Of a stretch of DNA of 64,000 nt, positions 17,109-24,374 are shown in pieces; position 1 is the first letter of the stretch; each line of letters opens with the position of its first letter. The notes under the pieces were generated by a model that worked only from the letters and a program-made list of their open reading frames with translations, searched no databases and was not told the DNA's origin. Source of the DNA: an uncultured bacterium (GTDB taxonomy: Bacteria; Planctomycetota; Phycisphaerae; Phycisphaerales; SM1A02); contig CAITDI010000022.1 of assembly GCA_903891095.1 (NCBI GenBank), positions 35,142 to 99,141 on the forward strand, read 5' to 3'. The position numbers and the translations under genes were made by a program.

Positions 17109-18578
17109 ATGGGCCGCATTAACACCAACGTTCCGTCGATGATCGCGCAGAACAATCTCGCGCGGTCGAACTCCGACCTCTCCACCCGCCTCCAGCGCCT
17201 TGCCACCGGCGTCCGCATCAACCGCGGCGCCGACGATCCCGCAGGTCTCATCGTGAGCGAACGGCTCCGATCCGAGATCAAGGGCATCGGGCAGGCGATC
17301 AACAACTCCGAGCGCGCCAGTTCGGTGGTCGCGACGACCGAAGGCTATCTCGCCGAAGTCGCCGACCTGCTGAACTCCGTCAAGAGCCTCGTCGTCAACA
17401 GCGCCAACACCGGCGGCATCTCCCGCGAGGAGATCGACGCGAACCAGCTCGAGATCGACAGCGCGATCGAGTCGATCACGCGCATCTCGAACACGGCGAG
17501 CTTCGCGGGACTGCAGCTGCTCAACGGCTCGCTCGAGTACGTGACCAGCGGCATCAACTCGAATGACGTCGCTGGCGTCGACATCCACGGCGTCCAGTTC
17601 GGCACCAACTCGTCGGTCGCCGTCTCGGTCGAAGTCACGCAGTCGGCGCAGACTGGACGGCTGTTCCTCTCCGCGGCGACGGGCGCGCTCGCATCGAGCG
17701 TCACCATCGAACTCGCGGGCAACCTGGGCGTGCAGACGCTCACCTTCGTCTCGGGTACGGCGCTTTCCGCGGTCATCGCTGCGGTCAACACCGTGAGCGA
17801 CACGACGGGCGTGAGCGCGAGCCTGAAGAACGGCGCGAGCCAGACCTCGGGTCTCTACTTCAACTCGACCAGCTATGGCAGCAGCAACTTCGTCTCGGTC
17901 CGCAAGCTCGGACAGGGCGGTTCCTTCTTCCAGACCTACGACGCACCGGGCGGCACTGCGACCCAGCGCGACCTCGGCCGCGACGTCAGCGCGATCATCA
18001 ACGGCGCGCTCGCAACGGGCAATGGAACCAAGGTGTCGCTCAATACGCCGGCTCTCGCGGTCGACGTCGACCTGAGCACGCTGTTCGCGACTTCCGTGAC
18101 CGGCAACCCGAGCAGGTTCGAGATCACCGGCGGCGGCGCAAAGTTCCAGCTTGGACCGCAGATCTCCACCACCCAGCAGGTCGGCATCGGCATCAAGTCG
18201 GTGGCGGCGAGCCGGATCGGTGGAACCACGCTCGGCGCGGGGCGCTACTTCCTCGACAGCCTCAAGAGCGGGCAGCCGAACGCGCTGAGCGGCGGCCGCA
18301 CCGCGGAGGCGAGCCTGGTTCTCGACGCTGCGATCACCGAAGTTTCGGTGCTCCGCGGACGTCTGGGCGCCTTCGAGCGCAACACGCTGCAGACCAACTC
18401 GCGCAGCCTTCAGATCGGACTCGAGAACATCACCTCGAGCGAGTCGAAGATCCGCGACACGGACTTCGCTGCGGAGACCGCCCTGATGACCCGCGCGCAG
18501 ATCCTGCAGCAGGCCGGCACCTCGGTGCTTGCGACGGCCAACGCTTCGTCGCAGAACGTCCTCAAGCTGCTCGGCTAA
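17109..18578 (+). CDS. fliC: Flagellin 1
   Basis: A 489-residue flagellin from the ATG at 17109. The N-terminus (MGRINTNVPSMIAQNNLARSNSDLSTRLQRLATGVRINRGADDPAGL) and the C-terminus (ENITSSESKIRDTDFAAETALMTRAQILQQAGTSVLA...QNVLKLLG) form the conserved D0/D1 coiled coils. The middle region contains a flagellin-IN-type module around residues 180-260 (GLYFNSTSYGSSNFVSVRKL). It follows csrA by 43 bp with a strong ribosome site and is closed by a perfect 12-bp terminator hairpin. The in-frame open stretch upstream to 16911 lies inside csrA and is not part of the gene. About 50 percent identical to flagellin 2 by eye at the two ends, divergent in the centre. Confidence 0.97.
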   Translation: MGRINTNVPSMIAQNNLARSNSDLSTRLQRLATGVRINRGADDPAGLIVSERLRSEIKGIGQAINNSERASSVVATTEGYLAEVADLLNSVKSLVVNSANTGGISREEIDANQLEIDSAIESITRISNTASFAGLQLLNGSLEYVTSGINSNDVAGVDIHGVQFGTNSSVAVSVEVTQSAQTGRLFLSAATGALASSVTIELAGNLGVQTLTFVSGTALSAVIAAVNTVSDTTGVSASLKNGASQTSGLYFNSTSYGSSNFVSVRKLGQGGSFFQTYDAPGGTATQRDLGRDVSAIINGALATGNGTKVSLNTPALAVDVDLSTLFATSVTGNPSRFEITGGGAKFQLGPQISTTQQVGIGIKSVAASRIGGTTLGAGRYFLDSLKSGQPNALSGGRTAEASLVLDAAITEVSVLRGRLGAFERNTLQTNSRSLQIGLENITSSESKIRDTDFAAETALMTRAQILQQAGTSVLATANASSQNVLKLLG

Positions 18579-18616
18579 CCGCGCGGAGCAATCCGCACGA
18601 CCAGCACAGATCCACC

Positions 18617-18652
18617 AACCGCCCGGCGTCTCGCCGGGCGGTTGACTTTTTC
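18617..18652 (+). terminator. Terminator after flagellin 1
   Basis: A perfect 12-bp stem (AACCGCCCGGCG at 18617-18628, CGCCGGGCGGTT at 18632-18643) with a TCT loop is followed by GACTTTTTCC. It lies 38 bp after the stop. Confidence 0.92.
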
Positions 18653-19005
18653 CTCAACCTTTGCGGCAACGTCATGAGAACCATCGGCGGTAACCGCGCG
18701 GGGACGTGCGTTGTCGCGGGTACTCGTTCCCCATCCGTGCGCGAGGCATGCGGCATTTTCCCCATCAGCGCGGATGTCGCCCGAATCGTGCGGGAAATGC
18801 AGTCTGTGCGTGAAGTTGGCCTGCTGCTCCTCCGATCTCCTCCGCGTCAGGATCCTCAGCCCTGACTGTGCCGGCGCAGGACGCGCCTTCAACTTCGTAC
18901 GGAACCTGCCGGAGGACCAGCAGGCAGCCGAGGCAGACCACCCGTGAACGCGGGCGGTCGAAAGACAACCGCCGGAACACCGGCAAATCACGGAGGACAG
19001 TCGTC
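18653..19005 (+). other. Flagellin 2 upstream/leader region
   Basis: About 350 bp without a credible gene. I could not find a sigma28 (TAAA/GCCGATAA) or sigma54 (TGGC/TTGC) promoter with good spacing. The last 110 bp contain the hairpins and GGA motifs listed separately. The flagellin 1 terminator upstream means the second flagellin must have its own promoter here. Confidence 0.5.
18905..18996 (+). promoter_or_regulatory. Candidate CsrA-binding leader of flagellin 2
   Basis: A small hairpin (CCTGC at 18905-18909 pairing GCAGG at 18920-18924) presents CGGAGGACCA as its loop, the form of a high-affinity CsrA site. A second hairpin (GCCGG/CCGGC, 18971-18984) is followed by ACGGAGG at 18990-18996, which overlaps the ribosome site ten bases before the ATG at 19006. 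Two sites with the second on the Shine-Dalgarno sequence is the pattern known for CsrA on flagellin mRNA in Bacillus. Binding itself is inferred. Confidence 0.5.
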
Positions 19006-20478
19006 ATGAGTCGTATCAGTTCCAACATTCCGTCGCTCATCGCTCAGCGCGTTCTGGGTAACCAGAACAAGGGTCTCGCCACGAGCCTTCAGCGCCTCGC
19101 AACCGGTACCCGCATCAACCGCGGCGCCGATGATCCGGCAGGCCTCATCGCCTCCGAGAATCTCCGCGCCGAGAAGGCCGCGATCAACAGCGCGATCACC
19201 AACTCGCAGCGCGCCGACCAGGTCATGAACGTCGCCGAAGGTGGCCTCCAGGAAGTCTCGAACATGCTTGTCGAACTCCAGGGCCTCGTCGGCGCGACCG
19301 CCAACGAAGCAGGCGTCTCGCAGGAAGAGCGCGACGCGAATCAGCTCCAGATGGACTCGATCCTTCAGACGATCGACCGCGTCGCCAACGCGACGAGCTT
19401 CCAGGGCACCAAGCTCCTGAACGGCAACTTCGACTACACGGTCAGCGGCCAGTCGGCCAACCTGACGGACGTGACGATCAACGCTGCCAAGCTCTCCGAC
19501 GCTGGCACCGCTCGTTCGGTCTCGGTCACCGTGCTCCAGTCTGCTCAGACCGGCGCAGTGTTCCTGTCGACCGGCGCGACCTTCGGTAACGGCGGCTCGG
19601 GCGAAGTTTCGTTCGAGATCACCGGCACCAAGGGCGTCCAGCAGTTCACCTTCGCCTCGGGCACCTCGCAGGCGAACATCCTCGCCGCGATCAACAGCTT
19701 CAAGGACTCGCTCGGCGTGTCTGCGATCCAGTCGACCGACGCTGCCCGCGTGCAGCTGAACTCGACCGGCTACGGCTCGGATTCCTTCATCCGCGTCAAG
19801 GAGCTGTCGAACCAGAATGCGGGTACGTCCTTCATCTACGACGCGGTTGCCTCGGCAAGCGCGGTCGACGACCTCAAGGACTCCGGTCGCAACGCGACCG
19901 TCCTCATCAACGGTACCCAGGCCACTACGGACGGCCTGCGCGCCCGCGTCTCCAGCGACGGCTTCGATGTCTCTGTGAGCATCGATGGCACGAGCGCCCT
20001 CAACGCGGTCGGTGCATCCACCACCTTCGCGATCACCAGCGGTGGCGCGAACTTCAACCTCTCGCCGTCGGTCAGCCTCGCCGGCAAGGTCTCGCTCGGT
20101 ATTGAGACCGTCACCACGGGCAACCTCGGTGGCACCGCTTCGGGCTTCCTCTCCGACCTCAAGTCGGGCGGAACCGCGAACGTCCAGAACGGCGACCTCT
20201 CGAAGGCCCAGAGCATCATCGACTCGGCCATCAAGCAGGTCTCCAGCCTCCGCGGCCGCCTCGGTGCGTTCCAGAAGAACGTCGTCGGTTCGACCATCTC
20301 GAGCCTCGGCGTCGCCCTTGAGAACACCACGGCAGCTGAGAGCGCCATCCGCGATACCGACTTCGCGTCGGAAACCGCGAGCATGACCCGCAATCAGATC
20401 CTGTCGCAGGCAGCGACCCAGTCGCTCGCCCTCGCGAACAGCGCCCCGCAGTCGATCCTCTCGCTCCTCCGCGGCTAA
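19006..20478 (+). CDS. fliC: Flagellin 2
   Basis: A 490-residue flagellin: N-terminus MSRISSNIPSLIAQRVLGNQNKGLATSLQRLATGTRINRGADDPAGL and C-terminus ENTTAAESAIRDTDFASETASMTRNQILSQAATQSL...PQSILSLLRG. The central domain has a flagellin-IN-like module (VQLNSTGYGSDSFIRVKEL). Its ribosome site GGAGG precedes the ATG by nine bases. The codon choice looks slightly less GC-biased at third positions than the neighbours (more ending in T), as is usual for a highly expressed gene. Having two flagellins suggests a composite filament or alternate filaments. A strong terminator ends the flagellar locus 67 bp later. Confidence 0.97.
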   Translation: MSRISSNIPSLIAQRVLGNQNKGLATSLQRLATGTRINRGADDPAGLIASENLRAEKAAINSAITNSQRADQVMNVAEGGLQEVSNMLVELQGLVGATANEAGVSQEERDANQLQMDSILQTIDRVANATSFQGTKLLNGNFDYTVSGQSANLTDVTINAAKLSDAGTARSVSVTVLQSAQTGAVFLSTGATFGNGGSGEVSFEITGTKGVQQFTFASGTSQANILAAINSFKDSLGVSAIQSTDAARVQLNSTGYGSDSFIRVKELSNQNAGTSFIYDAVASASAVDDLKDSGRNATVLINGTQATTDGLRARVSSDGFDVSVSIDGTSALNAVGASTTFAITSGGANFNLSPSVSLAGKVSLGIETVTTGNLGGTASGFLSDLKSGGTANVQNGDLSKAQSIIDSAIKQVSSLRGRLGAFQKNVVGSTISSLGVALENTTAAESAIRDTDFASETASMTRNQILSQAATQSLALANSAPQSILSLLRG

Positions 20479-20544
20479 ACACCCGGACAGCGAGGGGCGG
20501 AGGAGCCCCGACGGTTCTCCGAAGGGGTACAACACGAGAAAGAG

Positions 20545-20579
20545 GGGGCGGCCCGCAGGGGCCGCCCCTTTCTGTTTTT
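20545..20579 (+). terminator. Terminator after flagellin 2
   Basis: A perfect 10-bp stem (GGGGCGGCCC at 20545-20554, GGGCCGCCCC at 20559-20568) with a GCAG loop is followed by TTTCTGTTTTT. Confidence 0.95.
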
Positions 20580-20606
20580 GACATGCCTGCCGATAAAAGT
20601 TATGGT
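20578..20606 (+). promoter_or_regulatory. Strong sigma70-like promoter, overlapping GCCGATAA motif
   Basis: TTGACA (20578-20583) is a perfect -35, with 17 bp to TATGGT (20601-20606). GCCGATAA at 20589-20596 also equals the sigma28 -10 consensus, but no TAAA box is found at the right distance. It starts inside the U-tract of the flagellin 2 terminator and points to the small gene at 20745. Confidence 0.6.
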
Positions 20607-20744
20607 CACGACCGTTGGTCGCCGATATTTGCGGTCGCTGGGACAAATCTTCGGTGTTTTCACCAGATTGTCCTCGCCTCGCGCAGAACTCAGAGCATTG
20701 TCACTACTGGAGGGAGGGTCCCTCAAAGGGAGAGAGACCCTCAC

Positions 20745-21062
20745 ATGTTTGTAGAACGTGGAACCGCTGCGCGGCAAATGTCGCGTGGCAAAACTGCCTG
20801 GACTGTCCAGGTAGGAAATGGGGCATGGCGCCTCATGCAGTCCGCTGCAAATCGCCATGCGAAGCTTTTGCTCATTGTGGCAGTTTCACTGCCGGTGAGC
20901 GCGATCGGGCTGGGCGCAGGATCGCTCCTGAACTCAGCGCACGGTCAGAGTGAGTCCAACGCGGTCGTTTCGTCCGTGCAGGAGCAATCCTCGCGCGTCC
21001 GCAGCGAGCCCATGGTGACCGGAGCTGCGATGCATGTCGCACTCTTCGTCCCGCGCAACTGA
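20745..21062 (+). CDS. Small single-span membrane/exported protein, unknown
   Basis: A 105-residue frame from the ATG at 20745, preceded by GGGAGAGAG. After a basic N-terminus (about 40 residues) there is one hydrophobic stretch LLLIVAVSLPVSAIGLGAGSLL, then a Ser/Gln/Val-rich tail. This reads as a membrane-anchored or secreted protein. No family recognised. A strong promoter lies 140 bp upstream, which supports expression. The open frame reaches back to 20583. It could also be a chance frame. Confidence 0.4.
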   Translation: MFVERGTAARQMSRGKTAWTVQVGNGAWRLMQSAANRHAKLLLIVAVSLPVSAIGLGAGSLLNSAHGQSESNAVVSSVQEQSSRVRSEPMVTGAAMHVALFVPRN

Positions 21063-21358
21063 GGCTGTCTGGACAACAGACCTCGGTGATGGACAGCTCC
21101 GGAGGTTGGGAGATAGTCCAAAAGGACGTCCTTGCACTCGCTGTAAGGACACGACGGATAAGACAGGGACAACTGGGACTCACATACTTAGCGACTCCAG
21201 GCTCAGGGACAATTTGCCTGGACGTCTTCTCCGAGGGAGGGACTCGTCGCGAGCCGCAAGGCGCCGCGCTACAAGAACCCGAAGAGAAAACTATGGAGTG
21301 TCCGTCGTATCCGGATCAAGGCGTGGGACCGCCGAGATCCGACTCCCAAATCTCGAAT

Positions 21359-21398
21359 CGAGGCTCCGCTGGTTTCCAGCGGGGCCTCGGTTCTTTTT
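21359..21398 (+). terminator. Strong terminator hairpin with U-tract
   Basis: A 14-bp stem with one G-U pair (21359-21372 with 21376-21389) and a TTT loop is followed by GTTCTTTTTA. The downstream arm runs into the tandem repeat at 21385. Confidence 0.85.
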
Positions 21399-21438
21399 AC
21401 TGCCTCGGTTCTTTTTACTGCCTCGGTTCTTTTTAGTA
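21385..21438 (+). repeat. Three tandem copies of an 18-bp terminator-tail unit
   Basis: CCTCGGTTCTTTTTACTG occurs at 21385-21402 and 21403-21420, and a third copy at 21421-21438 has GTA for the last three bases. Each copy carries a TTCTTTTT tract, so the terminator's U-run is present three times. Confidence 0.95.
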
Positions 21439-21640
21439 CCTCAGGTTCCTTTGAAAGTCTTCGGCTGTCTTTGGAGCGCTTTGGCGCCATTTCGCGCAGC
21501 CGAGTGAGCTGAGTTGCCTGCCGTCCTGCCCATCGCTCTGCACTGTTTGGTCCGTCGCGCCGATGTACGTTCCGTGCCGGGGTGCGTCAGAGCGGTTGCG
21601 GTAACCGCCGACGTACGCGATTGCTCACCGGGAATCTTGC

Positions 21641-22219
21641 ATGCAGCAGGGTGTACTCACAGGACTCCTCAAGCGCGCAGCCGACGGCGACGCCGATGCC
21701 GCTGGCGAGGTCTGGTCGTTGGTCTATCGCGACATCCGCGCGATGGCTGCCAGCGCGATCGCCGGTGAGGCCCGCCGCGGCGAGTTTGAACCCACGCTTG
21801 TCGTAAACGAGGTCTACCTCCGCATCGCCGCACAACCTGCGCGCAAGTGGGAATCGCGCCGCCACTTCTTTGGCGCGGTCGCCCGCGCGATGGAACAGTT
21901 CCTGATCGACACCGCGCGCAACTTCTCGCGCAAGAAGCGGACCGCGATGTTTGTCGACGCGAGCGTTGCCGAGCTCACCGCGACCCTCGAGAACGAGCCG
22001 CAGCGCACCGGCGAGGATGCCATCAAGCTGATCCAGCAGGTCGCGCGCCTCGAGAAGGAATCATCCGGCGCCGCGGAAGTCGTCCGCCTTCGCTACGTCT
22101 TCGGCCTGACCAATCAGCAGGTCGCCGCCGCGCTCGGGATCTCCGAGTCCGAGGTGGCGAATCTGGTGCGCTTCGGGCGTGCCTTCATTTCCGACGCCAT
22201 GCGTCGCGACGAGGAGTGA
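21641..22219 (+). CDS. ECF-type sigma factor (sigma 1)
   Basis: A 192-residue protein of the planctomycete ECF class (TIGR02999-like). The sigma2 region is about residues 15-95 (LVYRDIRAMAASAI...FEPTLVVNEVYLRI...WESRRHFFGAVARAMEQFLIDTAR). The sigma4 helix-turn-helix is about 145-190 (VVRLRYVFGLTNQQVAAALGISESEVANLVRFGRAFI). It directs RNA polymerase to a specific regulon in the cytoplasm. The next gene, one base downstream, is a membrane Ser/Thr kinase, the common partner of this class; kinase control of the sigma factor is inferred. The strong terminator at 21359 isolates the pair. Confidence 0.92.
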   Translation: MQQGVLTGLLKRAADGDADAAGEVWSLVYRDIRAMAASAIAGEARRGEFEPTLVVNEVYLRIAAQPARKWESRRHFFGAVARAMEQFLIDTARNFSRKKRTAMFVDASVAELTATLENEPQRTGEDAIKLIQQVARLEKESSGAAEVVRLRYVFGLTNQQVAAALGISESEVANLVRFGRAFISDAMRRDEE

Positions 22220-22220
22220 C

Positions 22221-24374
22221 ATGGTCGAGCCGTTGCCGCCGCTCGAACAGATCTTCATGCGAGCCGTCGGGCTTCGTGGGCATGAACGCGACATGTTCGT
22301 TGCCGAGATCGCCGCGACGAGTCCGGCGACCGCGGCGAGGCTTGCGGCGCTGCTCGCGGCGGATGCCGCTCAGGATTCCGAGCACACGCGGCGCGGCGAG
22401 GATGCGCTCGTCACCATCCGCTCGACGGCCGGCGTGCTCGGCGATGCGGGCATCCTGACCGGGCGAAAGATCGGTGGATTCCAGGTCGGCGACCTGATCG
22501 GGCAGGGCGGTAGCGGCGCGGTCTATCGTGCAAAGCAGCTGCGCCCCGCGCGCGAAGTCGCCTTCAAGGCGCTGCGCCCCGAGCTCGCGGGCGCCAAGGT
22601 CCGGCGCCGATTCGAGCTCGAGGCCGAGCACATGGGCCTGCTTTCGCACCCGAACATCGCAAGCGTGATCGCCGCGGGCTTTGACGATGAGGCGCGCGTC
22701 TCGTGGATGGCCGTCGAGTACGTGCCGAACGCACGATCGATCGTGCGCGCCGCGGAATCGCGCGCGGTTGGACTCGCCGGAAGGCTCGAACTGCTGCGGA
22801 CCGCGTGCGCTGCCGTTTCCGCCGCACACGCGAAGGGCGTGCTTCATCGCGATCTCAAGCCATCCAACATCCTCGTCGGAGAAGACGGCGTGGTGAAGGT
22901 GATCGACTTCGGACTCGCGCGCGCACTTGCGGGCGTCGATGAGCGATCCGCCGCGACCGAGACGGGTGAGATCATCGGCACGCTGCTCTACATGAGCCCC
23001 GAGCAGTGCACGGGCGATCCGCGCGCCACCGACGTGCGGTCGGACGTCTTTGCGCTCGGCGCCGTGCTCTACGAACTGCTGACGGGCAAGGCCCCGCGCG
23101 AATTCGACGGTCTCGCCGTGCATGCCGCGATCCTTTCGGTCGCCGAGCACGACGTGCCTGTGCCGAGCAAGCTCAACCCGGAAGTCTCTCGCGACCTCGA
23201 TGCCGTCGTGGCGATGGCTTGCGCGCGCGATCCGCAGTCTCGGTACGCATCGGTGCGCGAACTCTCCGACGATCTCGACCGCGTGCTTGCCGGCGAGCCT
23301 GTGCACGCGCGGCCGCCGGGCAGACTCCGCAAGCTGCGATCTTGGATCCGCCGCGAGCCTGCGCTTGCCGCGGCGACGGGGCTCTCTGCGGCGGCGATCC
23401 TCGCGCTGGTCGCGGGATCGTTCATCTATGCGAGCAGCAAGCGCGAGGAGGCCGAGCGCATCAGCGCCATCTCGCGCCACGTGAAGGACCAGCTTGTTCC
23501 TGCCGCGATGGCGCTGCGGCTCACGCAGGACGCCCCGCGCGTCCGCGAGATCGGCCAGGCGGCCTATGACATGAGCGCGCTCGTGAATGGCGTCGAGGAC
23601 GAGGAGACCGCGCACATCGCGGTAAAGCTCTCCGAGGCGTGGCTCAAGGGCGACGGCGCCGATCCCAAGGAAAGCGAGAACTGGGCGCGCATCGCCGAGC
23701 AAGGCGCGACCGTCGCGAGCGGCGCCAACAGCACGACCGCGGTCGAGGCGCGATGCCTGCAGGCGTGGGCGCTGGTCAAGCGCGCCGCGCAGGCGCGCGA
23801 GCATCGCGAGGAACTGCAGGCCGCCGCGCGCGCAAGGTTGCTCGAGCTGCTTCCCGTGGTCGATGCGCGCGACGACGTCGACGTGACGAGCGACTGCCTC
23901 GGCGCTTTGGGCGAGTATGCCGAGGCCGATGGCGACGCCGCGCAGGCGACCGAGTACTACCGTCGTGCCATCGCGCGGACGACCCGCATCCGCGGCGCGA
24001 ACGACGAGGCAACCGTGCAGACCCGCAGCTACCTCGTCGACACGCTGCGAAAGCAGAAGCGGTGGCGTGAGGCGCTGGCAGAGCTCGATGCACTCCTGCT
24101 CATCCAGCGCGAGCACGAGCGGGGATTCTCGCCGTGGACCGTGCGATTCGCGATGCAGCGGGGCGAGGTGCTGCTTGAGCTCGACGACCTGAAGAACGCC
24201 GAGCGCCAGTTGATCGAGGCCGACATCCTCGTGCGCGATCACATCGGTCCCGCGCACGCGATGCGCAACCACGTGCGCGCGTACCTGCGCGCGGCGCTCG
24301 AGAAGCAGGACCGCGCCGACGAAGCGCGCCGCCTCTGGGGCGAGGTGGATGCCAGCACGTCGGACGCCCGTTAG
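22221..24374 (+). CDS. Membrane Ser/Thr protein kinase with TPR-like C-terminus
   Basis: Starting at the ATG at 22221, 717 residues. The Hanks-type kinase domain is at about 83-365: G-loop IGQGGSGAVYRAK, lysine K116 (VAFKAL), catalytic HRDLKPSN (209-216), DFG (229-231) and MSPEQ. One transmembrane helix follows at about 384-405 (TGLSAAAILALVAGSFIYAS). The about 310-residue C-terminal part is helical with TPR-like repeats (for example AEADGDAAQATEYYRRAIA) and probably faces the periplasm as the sensor. It starts one base after the ECF sigma stop. The stop codon overlaps the stop of the convergent next gene. Confidence 0.93.
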   Translation: MVEPLPPLEQIFMRAVGLRGHERDMFVAEIAATSPATAARLAALLAADAAQDSEHTRRGEDALVTIRSTAGVLGDAGILTGRKIGGFQVGDLIGQGGSGAVYRAKQLRPAREVAFKALRPELAGAKVRRRFELEAEHMGLLSHPNIASVIAAGFDDEARVSWMAVEYVPNARSIVRAAESRAVGLAGRLELLRTACAAVSAAHAKGVLHRDLKPSNILVGEDGVVKVIDFGLARALAGVDERSAATETGEIIGTLLYMSPEQCTGDPRATDVRSDVFALGAVLYELLTGKAPREFDGLAVHAAILSVAEHDVPVPSKLNPEVSRDLDAVVAMACARDPQSRYASVRELSDDLDRVLAGEPVHARPPGRLRKLRSWIRREPALAAATGLSAAAILALVAGSFIYASSKREEAERISAISRHVKDQLVPAAMALRLTQDAPRVREIGQAAYDMSALVNGVEDEETAHIAVKLSEAWLKGDGADPKESENWARIAEQGATVASGANSTTAVEARCLQAWALVKRAAQAREHREELQAAARARLLELLPVVDARDDVDVTSDCLGALGEYAEADGDAAQATEYYRRAIARTTRIRGANDEATVQTRSYLVDTLRKQKRWREALAELDALLLIQREHERGFSPWTVRFAMQRGEVLLELDDLKNAERQLIEADILVRDHIGPAHAMRNHVRAYLRAALEKQDRADEARRLWGEVDASTSDAR

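Larger units (their letters stand above)
21063..21640. other. 578-bp region with unusual terminator, no clear gene
   Basis: No credible coding gene. Several frames cross it, but they run through the triple 18-bp repeat and the hairpin at 21359-21438, giving low-complexity products such as repeated FFLLPR. The last about 130 bp before 21641 would hold the promoter of the ECF sigma gene; no clear -35/-10 pair was found. Confidence 0.5.

Noticed and set aside
18579..19005. Sigma28 or sigma54 promoter of flagellin 2
   Set aside because: No pair of boxes with correct spacing could be found by eye, so none is reported.
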